Positions 56,701-64,000 of a stretch of 64,000 bases of DNA are shown here, piece by piece (position 1 is the stretch's first letter; each line of letters starts with the position of its first letter). The notes below the pieces were generated by a model. The model made no database searches and had not been told where the DNA came from. It saw nothing but the letters and a program-made list of their open reading frames with translations. Origin of the DNA: Cymodocea nodosa (lineage: Eukaryota; Streptophyta; Magnoliopsida; Alismatales; Cymodoceaceae). Location of the stretch: NCBI GenBank assembly GCA_036874045.1, contig CM072336.1:25867501-25931500 (forward strand). The letters run 5' to 3'. A program made the position numbers and the translations under genes.

Positions 56701-59700
56701 AAAATCTTGAAAAAAGACCTACATAAAGACCCTTGATAATACAACAAAATGTCAGCCGTCTGTTCGGTGGATAGTGAGAAAGGAATAGTAATGACCCCTC
56801 TTTCAATAAACTCCCCTTATATAGTAGCAATCAAACTCTATATGTTTGCTACGTTCATGGAAAGTATCATTGTTTGCAATATATATCATAGTTTGATTGT
56901 TACAGTACATCTCTATAGAAGTCCTAACATCAACACCAAATTGAGTAAGGATTGAATCCAAACTAACTCACTACCAGTTTGAGACATGCCTCTAAATTCA
57001 ACTTCAACACTAGATTTAAAAACAACATTTTGTTTCTTACTAATGGAGTGGGCAACGTAGTTGCAAACATCAGGCAAGATGTAGAGATGGGTTGGGATAG
57101 GGTAACATGTGCAAGAAATAGGAAAGGAAAATCAACACTTTACCAGGTGATGATAGAAGGATGACTTAATGATGGACATGTGAGGACAACCTGATTGAAG
57201 AGGAATTGATGATCTCTCAAGGACGAATCATCGATGGATACACAAGGATAGTCCAATTGAAGGGGGATCACAAGCAGTGATCATAGGCAACCACACAAGG
57301 ACGAGGACAATGTCGAGGAGAGAGGAAGGTGTCTATGCACGAGCAAACATCAAGGCCAACGAAGGAAGGTGAAAAACGATGGTGCAATAGTTGACACACA
57401 AGTAATCAAACAAATTAAATCTAGAGAAATTGGGATATTGAAGAATAGTTTTTCATTATATTAACAATGAGAACCTTCTCCATCTTATATCGATCGAGAG
57501 GATTACAGAAAAGGTAATACCATAATTAGTAGTAAAAGGAAATACAACTAATATGGAAATACAACTCAACAGTAATAAAAAGACAAATTCAATGCACAAG
57601 GCTTCCATCAAAGTTATCATGGCAGCAGCCTAGGTGCCCAAGTGGAAACAAAGGCCTAGGCAATTTACTACCCAAGCCTTCCAGACCTTCAGGACACTAA
57701 ATGTTGATTAGGCACCATCCAAGCATTTATTTTTTATCGAAAATGGTAGTTTGTATTGTTATATGGATCTAAGATCTATATAGAGATCCATATGTAGGGT
57801 TTTATGGATATAAGGTTCATAATATTCAATATCAATTTCATATCATGTATCAATACTACTTAGAAAGGAAACAAATTTATTAGAGAAGATTTCAATGGAG
57901 ACAGCACAAAAACATCAAATATAAGTAAAAATACTGGAATTTTAACTAGAAGCTATAAGATAAGTTAAAGGCATAATATATAAAAGAGGGCAGTGACATT
58001 GTAGGCACCTACAACAAAATTGTCGTGGGTGCCTTTTAACATACAACAAAAGGTATGGCAGAGAGATGCACGATGGCCCAAGGGATCAAGATGCACGATG
58101 ACGAGGGAGGTAGGGAGAGATGCACAATGATGAGGGGGAGGGAGGGGTCGAAATACACAATGACAAAGGAAGTGGGGAGAGATGCACAATAGCAAGGGAG
58201 GTGGGGGAGGGTCAAGATGCACAACAACAAGGGAGGTGGGGAGAGATGCACAAAGGCAGAAGGTTGGGAGTGGGATGAGAGAGGCTGGTTTTTTGGCAAG
58301 GGAGACAATGAAGATTTAATCTTAGCCAACACCACTAGCAAAATTGCTAGTGACGCTTACATCTTCATTTTTCTCTATAGAAAAAATCAATTTAATTTAA
58401 TTTTTAGCAATGGACAAGGAAAGCTTAGCAACATGGACCTCTCAACTAAGAGAAGCACCTCCAAGAGTGAAAAAGCTTCCACAAATTGAACAAATCTAGT
58501 GAGCCCATTCCAACCATTTCAGGTCAATCAACGAAATGGTCAAACCATGCCAAGCTAGGCCAACATGATTAAACCCAACCCAATTGACACAACTATTCAA
58601 AACCATTCCTAACAATCTCAAAGAGACAACCTAGTCTTTCATTTCCATCTTAGGCCCTTCACCAAATTTCAATACCACTCCATCACCCATTAAAAAACCT
58701 CTAACACCCAAGGAACCACCAATGTGAAAGGAAGATGGAAATAACTTCTTCACCCAAGACATGACCTCCTATCTATAAATCTTCACCAAAAATGAATGCC
58801 CCTCATGTCTAACCTGACCTATAAAGGACGTCAAATTCATCCTTAGCCAAAATGTCCACCTCCAAGTAAGAAAATCCTACCATGTACTTATCCACATGCC
58901 TTAATCTACCAAAGGAGTTGCACAATGCCTAGAGGTCTCCACCTACAAGTTGGGTAGGATGCCCAGGATCTAGATATGAAGCACCTTCCCAAGGGTTTTC
59001 GAAAACACTACCAACCAATGTTGTCATTCCCACAAATTAAACCCAAATAATCTCCCCACACCAATCAAAACTTGTTTCCGCCAAGAATATTTAGGACACT
59101 CCACCAAGAAGTCTCCCCTATAGAACCTCCATGTGGAACACAAGTATCTCCAACAATCAAACAACTTTGCCCTAGGATGTTAACAAGATGAGAAACCCTA
59201 AAACAAAGCACCTACCTAAAAAGAATCTCTGATGAGCAACACTAATAGACTAAGGCAAAACAATCACCCCCCCCCCCCCCCCCCCAACTCTCTTGTTACA
59301 TTTAACCAACAACGAATCTTCCCTCCCCTACATCATGAACTTCTAGGAACCACTTGCAACCATCCCCCTTCAACAAGCATGAAAATCCATGATGCTTGAA
59401 GCCCTTGCACCATCAAACAGCAAATCAAATCATAGTGACCTCTCCATGAGGATTACAAACACTAATCAACCAACCACCACCAACTTGTTTCCCATGGACT
59501 CTGATTCCCCTACAGAATTTGTCCTAGTATTCCACACTCTTGTTCCCATCGTGAATCTACCACCCCTTGCCATGCAAAACAACCACACACTACCAAGCGC
59601 CATTACTCCCACTTACCATTTCCATGCAAGTCAAAATGAAGAATGTAAAACATTAAGTAAAGGATATTGACATCAAAAGGAATAAAATAAAATAGATAAA

Positions 59701-62700
59701 TAAGTGAAATGAGTGGAATTTTAGATATAATAGACAAGAGGAAAAAATAAAAAAGAAATTAGAAAAATATTTTTCCAAACATACTTCTATCCCAATCTTA
59801 TAAGATGCACTTGTCTAAATCAATTGTGTTTATATGTTAAGATCAACCCATGGAATAATCTAAAAATATTTATTTTTCTGTAGATGTACACAGCAGCAGA
59901 CAATTGACTGGAAACATAGTAGTTATGAAAGGGCTTTCTTCCCAACTTAATGTTTGAGAAACTGTTTGCAAACAAGATTTACAAATATTACTTGGATAAC
60001 TCAGCAGGATGCATGGGGAACTAACACAAAAGTACAAAAGCCTACTCCATTTAATGAAGTGAAACATCACTAACCCGGCCAAGATCACTTTTGGAAGTAG
60101 GGCGGAACTTATTTGGGGGAACAAGAAGTGCCTCCATAAGAAAGATGCTATAACTGCTCTTTTCCATAGAGAAGTGTAATCTTTTCTGCTGGATATCGCA
60201 TATAAGTGAGCAAAATCGTGACTCATTTATCCATAGTTTTTCCAAATGATATTTCACCTAAGGAAAGACAAATGTTACAATGTTATTCTGCTACCAGACA
60301 ATGAAACCACTAGATAACTAAGAAATGTTTGTGATTAGTAGACATCTTGCATATTCAGGTAATGAATTGATTGGTAATAAACTGACAGAAATGGTTAATT
60401 GTTATAAACATGATAAAAACCTCAGATGGTAGAAGCTGTCCAGAGAACATTGTTTTCTGCTTAATGAATTCAGAAGGTAGTTTTCTTAATCGTGAAACTG
60501 ATCCATTCGTACCATCAGATACAACAGATTCTTCTCCTTCCCCTGATAAAGCAAGTCCTTCACTAACAGAAGATTTTAATTTATCTAAATCAGTTAATGA
60601 CAGCTCATGGTTTGAGCCCATAATAACATTAGCTCGAATATCAGAGCTTTGCATGACCTACAATGACGAGATTCAAGTGTCAACAAAGACAAATCACATT
60701 TAGCAGAAAAATATATTCAATCAATAGAGTTAAATGTGCAATATTTTAAGTTGAAAAATATATAATCAACATAAGAAAGTTCTAACATAAAAGAGCAAAC
60801 TACTCTTTTAACATATCAGATGGACAAATGACCATCCAAATTGTTAACATTTAGAAGCCTTCTTTTGAAATGGATAAACACTGGAATCACAAGGAAATTG
60901 TAGGCTTGTAGCATTTACCAAACAAATACCTTAATCAAGATGCATAAATAAGTTTTAAGATTTTTGCTTAACAAAAAATATAGGTTCTTTTTTAAGAATT
61001 TTCACTCCATGATAAAAAAAGGTGTCATAAAACATTTTCTTCCATGACCATGAAGCATGCATCTGAATTCAACTTGAAAAAGCATCATGATTCAAATTGA
61101 AAAATGTAGGTTTTTAGTACTCCACGATCTTCCTATTGACAATGCTCAAAAAGTGAACATCCAATTCAAAACCCAATAGAGTATATATGTGTAAGTACCA
61201 TTCCAACTTTCTAGTTTAGGACCACTCCAACACTCTGTCTCTCACTTGTTCTTTCTAAATTTTATAAGATCTTGATTTTTTAGATCAAGTGGATGCATAG
61301 CAACATACACCCATAGTTGTTAACACAGGTGCCTAGACAACTAGGCATTTTCTAGGCAACTCCCAAGTACGCCCAATGCTTTATAAGACTTGACCAAATC
61401 ATTGTTGGAAGGTATTGTTTAATGTTTTCTAACAAAAGCTTTTTTATTTTAGTGTCATATAGATTTTTTATAGCTTATTTTGTTATTGTGTATTGAATTT
61501 TTTCATAAGCTATTTTATAGGTTGTGACTTTTAAACATCATTTTTTTAAATTGTTTACACATCTTCATAAGTTAGTTTACGCTATATATTTATGTATTTT
61601 TAATCATGTATACAATAAAAATATATAAATAACTATAAATATACAAGGCAATTAAGGTATCCAAGACTAATGCTTGGATGCCTTGGCACCTTAATAACCT
61701 TGTTTAAGCCCAATAGACCATTATTTGCTCTAAAAATGTGGACATCCAACTCAAAATGAGATAGTTGAGTAGAGAAGTTTCTTCTTTACATATGGGCGTA
61801 AGTCACTAGTCCAACTTTCCAATGCAGGTTCATTCCAACAAACAAAAATTTTACATTTAAAATACAGAAGTCAAAGTAAGCTACAACACCACTGAATAAA
61901 TAAATTTTCCTTAAAATACAATACATTGCAATCCAGCCACATTACTTCTCACGAAATTAGTATATGCCACATTATTAGTCTTTGGACAATAGCAGAAGAT
62001 AATTCCAAAAAGTAAACACATGTGAAAGTATTTATTAAAAAAAGATAACATCAAAGTAGAAAGATCACCACTCATAAAAATAGAAAAGTAGCAAAGAAAA
62101 ATTATTGCTGCATTGAAAATATAATATTAGTAATATTAAGGTGGTTCACCTTATTCAAGGTGAACTAATGAGGCAACGTAAAAGGTTGTTTACCTCTATA
62201 AGTGTCAAGTAGTAGGTTTCAATTAGATGGTCGTTCAATTCACCTTTCATAGCACCTAACCCACCATGTTGCTTTAGTTTAGGCATCGCCTAACTGCAAA
62301 AAAGGTAAATGAGTAAAAAAACCAACTTCATCAACATGGCCTAATCTCCTTTCGTGAACATTCCCCCCCAACTTCCTTCCCACTTAAATGGCTCCCTCCA
62401 ATCTTCCTCTGTCTCAAGTCAAGGCTAACTGAAATTCCTACTAAGATCAAATAAGTCTCCAATGGTTTTCCTCCCACCATGCAATCATGACGACATGATC
62501 CTCATCATTTCACCTCCACCACTGTTGAGCATCTACCTCCTTGGAGCTTTCTCCTCCAATGTTGACAATTATTTGACTTCACCAATGATATTCTTACCTA
62601 ACAATTCCTCTTATCCACCATCCCTAATAGCGATATTCTACTCTAACAATCTTGTCCACCTCATAATCAACAAAAAGAAGTTACCCTCATCTTCTTCTAT

Positions 62701-64000
62701 TGAAATGTGTTTTAAATTTAGTTTCATATAATATTTCCAATTGCATTGCCTTTTTAGTCAATCGATTGTATTGTATTTCACTATTCACACAGAGTCGTAT
62801 TTCACTATTCACACAGTCTTAAAAGCCTATCATCTCTGATTTTCTGTACTTTAAAACACTTCAAATAATTTAGTTTTGAAAGCATTGTTTGATGATAGGT
62901 CTTTTAGAAAAATGATGGGTCCTTAATTTCATGGTATGTGTATTTAATTTCATCAATTGTCACCTCGTTTCAATAAACAAATCTCCTTGCCTTTCACTTC
63001 AAACCATTTCTTCAGCCATTGTATTTATATTTACAACTCAGCAAAATATTAAATTAAAATTCTAGGTTGCAAAGCTACTACAAAAAATAAAGAGCTTCCT
63101 CAAATTATAGAAACATTCATCAATATTCTTTTAAACAGGGTACTGATGTTCAATGTAAGGATTTGGAATCCAATATAAATTAAAATCATGAATTCAATCA
63201 TCAAAACCAGTAAACACATGTTACTTGAAATTTGAAAACAAGAGCAAAATATATAAGTTGACTATAACTCTAGAGATAAAGGGAGGAAAAGGCTGCATAT
63301 GACCGCAGTGGGATAAAGATATTGATTATTGTGCTGTTGTTGTACATTAATCATTTGTGCAAAGTCAAATACAGGATAGAGAAATTATATGAACTGAGAA
63401 GATCAAGATAAAACCAACTACACAACAGCCTCATGATGATACAGACCATTATGAAATACATTCATTCAAATGTTCTCTACCATGTAAATGTAATCAACTT
63501 TTAACAATATAGTACATGGAAAATACTTACATTATTTGAAATTCAAACTGAGACAGATTTAGAAAAGAAAAAAAGTAAGAACCTGTTAAAACCATATATT
63601 TAAATGTAGTTTACATGCAAAAGTAACAAAACAACTATTAGTATTTAGAATCGTCAATCTTGGTACAAATGTCGATTGAGTCTTGGTGACATAGGGAAGC
63701 TGAAAATCATGCACAGAGCTATGACTATGTGCTTTTTTTAGAATATAGACATTGAGGAAATTTTTTGGTAAAGCCTAAACTCTTCCAAATTGTAAAAAAT
63801 TGAAAATTTATCAATAATTTCAAAAGTCAGTACACAAACATTTGTTCTTTCCTCTATTGCAAAATCTTGCATCAAAGATGATATTTAGGAAGAAAAAGAA
63901 CATGAAAATTGAAGGAGGATCAGAATTTTACCATGTTGATCATACCATGAACAGGGCTTGAGATATTTGGGTTTTTGTTTCCGCAATTCTGACATTTCTT
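35720..64000 (-). CDS. NRPA1: DNA-directed RNA polymerase I subunit 1 (A190), N-terminus outside window
   Basis: Largest, catalytic subunit of nucleolar RNA polymerase I, which transcribes 45S pre-rRNA. Exons in transcript order: 64000-63932 (partial), 60657-60421, 60257-60075, 56207-56060, 52512-52328, 50775-50512, 46361-46273, 46185-46038, 45859-45641, 44502-44179, 44095-43954, 42922-42717, 41898-41696, 40063-39865, 39761-39481, 37935-37795, 37215-36408, 36259-35720. All join in frame: 1461 residues plus stop; about 200 N-terminal residues are missing. Visible: the clamp CxxC ([11 protein letters not shown]), [17 protein letters not shown], catalytic [12 protein letters not shown] (46185-46144), [20 protein letters not shown], bridge helix ([19 protein letters not shown]), trigger loop ([12 protein letters not shown]), an acidic loop in exon 37215-36408, and the C-terminal end ([20 protein letters not shown]). 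The acidic loop plus this C-terminus identify Pol I rather than II-V. Two otherwise invariant spots differ: GEP reads GEQ, and HKPSMMAH-type sequence reads HKISMMAL. Confidence 0.95.
42292..42465. repeat. Dispersed repeat copy in an NRPA1 intron
   Basis: Partner of 12198-12360 in IPMDH intron 5 (shared ATTATTGAAATATATAATTA and TATTTTGATGTTAT). It is bordered downstream by GGGCACCTAAG and GGGTGCCTTA, words that also occur around 57630-57720 and 61330-61690, so the family may have more members in this gene. Confidence 0.6.
47059..47628. mobile_element. hAT-like non-autonomous element in an NRPA1 intron
   Basis: Left end CTATACATGTTAAATGGGT and, inward from the right, CTAGAGATGTCAATGGGT form imperfect terminal inverted repeats. 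Next to each lie GGGCCGGCCCA-type and GGCCAGGCC/TGGGCTAG segments. Plant hAT elements commonly have termini like TAGGGGTGTCAA followed by GGGC-rich subterminal repeats. The interior is very AT-rich and non-coding. An 8-bp target duplication was not found. Confidence 0.55.
47900..48850 (-). other. Coding-like relic in an NRPA1 intron, probably transposon-derived
   Basis: Base composition is less AT-rich than neighbouring intron DNA. The minus strand gives several frames with protein-like composition, such as [17 protein letters not shown] and [19 protein letters not shown], broken by stops. The first fragment loosely recalls a CCHC zinc knuckle, as found in LINE or retroviral Gag-like proteins, but the spacing is not canonical. 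No family can be named. Confidence 0.3.
51060..51171. repeat. Tandem duplication, 56-bp unit, two copies
   Basis: Units 51060-51115 and 51116-51171 begin GTTAACAATGAGAATTATCA and GTTAACAACGAGAATTATCA and differ at only a few positions. Recent local duplication within an intron. Confidence 0.9.
53516..53895. mobile_element. MITE candidate in an NRPA1 intron
   Basis: About 380 bp. Left GTTTGATTTAAGAT and, inward from the right, GTTTGGTTCAGAT form short inverted ends. The inside is rich in AGATTATA/ATAATC words. No target duplication confirmed. Confidence 0.4.
55397..55742. mobile_element. MITE candidate in an NRPA1 intron
   Basis: About 345 bp. Left GGGTCCATTTGAATCAGATT with GGGATGTTAGACTATAGG faces GATTATAGGATGTCCAGATT read inward from the right. 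Internal GATTGTG and GATTATG words recur on both strands. The imperfect inverted arms fit a hAT-type MITE; termini are uncertain. Confidence 0.35.
56470..57571 (-). mobile_element. Internally deleted Ty1/copia element in an NRPA1 intron
   Basis: Direct repeats at about 57571-57405 and 56646-56470 act as LTRs. Both begin TGTTGA on the minus strand and share TTGTATTTCCATATTAG, ACTAATTATGGTATTACC and CTCTAGATTTAATT. The 3' LTR is preceded by a polypurine tract CTTGAAGGGGAG, typical of copia. Between them is the end of a copia RNase H domain: [16 protein letters not shown], then words matching [24 protein letters not shown] and TEQTADIL in shifting frames. Gag, protease, integrase and reverse transcriptase are gone, leaving 1.1 kb. 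A target duplication could not be confirmed, and an indel separates the LTR outer ends. Confidence 0.8.
58058..58255. repeat. Purine-rich minisatellite in an NRPA1 intron
   Basis: About six imperfect units of roughly 30-35 bp with the core GAGATGCACAATGACAAGGG and GAGGTGGGGAG. The plus strand is G/A-rich and therefore the transcript strand of NRPA1 is C/T-rich. Open frames on the minus strand across it are low-complexity artefacts. Confidence 0.85.
59267..59285. repeat. Poly-C tract, 19 C
   Basis: A homopolymer of 19 C on the plus strand, G on the NRPA1 transcript strand. Shorter C runs lie near 43724 and 54778. Length may be inexact in the assembly. Confidence 0.9.
62144..62165. repeat. Perfect 9-bp stem, 4-base loop hairpin
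   Basis: GTTCACCTT, ATTC, AAGGTGAAC. It lies deep in an NRPA1 intron with no neighbouring signals; probably part of an unrecognised repeat. Confidence 0.6.

Noticed and set aside
57965..58489. Three open frames over the purine minisatellite
   Set aside because: They are Pro/His/Ser-rich products of the repeat unit with no homology that I recognise.
58490..59670. A possible LINE ORF1-like relic on the minus strand
   Set aside because: Composition is coding-like, but every frame is broken and no motif could be named, so I did not list it as a feature.
62120..62740. A possible gene fragment around the 89-codon frame at 62462
   Set aside because: No motif, no splice context and a Pro/Ser/Leu-rich composition; it lies inside a long NRPA1 intron.

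Overview
This is nuclear DNA of a flowering plant. All five intact protein genes are split by GT-AG introns and encode plant or eukaryotic proteins: a chloroplast leucine-biosynthesis enzyme, a vacuolar sorting receptor, a 20S proteasome subunit, RNA polymerase I subunit 1 and a CC-NB-LRR immune receptor. Nothing bacterial is present (no operons, Shine-Dalgarno sites or CRISPR). GC-rich first exons in AT-rich surroundings and an Rx-type CC-NB-LRR suggest a monocot, perhaps Zingiberales (banana-like); that placement is inference and weak.

Layout. 0-9.2 kb is a small resistance-gene cluster: an LRR scrap (minus, about 0.9 kb), an apparently intact CC-NB-LRR gene (plus, 2338-6339) whose 5' exon module is duplicated in tandem, a roughly 105-bp tandem array, and a heavily deleted NB-LRR pseudogene (minus, 7533-9165). 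9.6-14.8 kb is 3-isopropylmalate dehydrogenase (minus, 11 exons, 404 aa). 14.8-20.4 kb is AT-rich intergenic DNA with short duplications, microsatellites and one relic reading frame. 20.4-26.7 kb is a vacuolar sorting receptor (plus, 12 exons, 620 aa). 28.3-33.9 kb is proteasome subunit beta-6/PBF1 (plus, 7 exons, 220 aa); its 4.4-kb second intron holds a decayed copia element into which a second short LTR element inserted, still flanked by identical 5-bp target duplications. 35.7 kb to the window end is RNA polymerase I subunit 1 (minus, 18 exons seen, 1461 residues, N-terminus outside), with kilobase-scale introns filled by miniature transposon candidates, an internally deleted copia element, a minisatellite and other repeats.

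Exons were joined by hand using GT-AG sites, reading phase and remembered family conservation. All joins keep frame, and the totals match the usual lengths of these families. The four housekeeping genes share no pathway; they look like ordinary neighbours, IPMDH/VSR divergent and PBF1/NRPA1 convergent.

No wholly new biological system is evident. The most interesting items are the duplicated and partly decayed N-terminal module of the NB-LRR gene, which creates alternative exon-2 cassettes and a built-in premature-stop exon; the nested LTR elements in the proteasome intron; a stop-free 78-nt PBF1 intron; and substitutions at normally near-invariant positions in the Pol I catalytic subunit.
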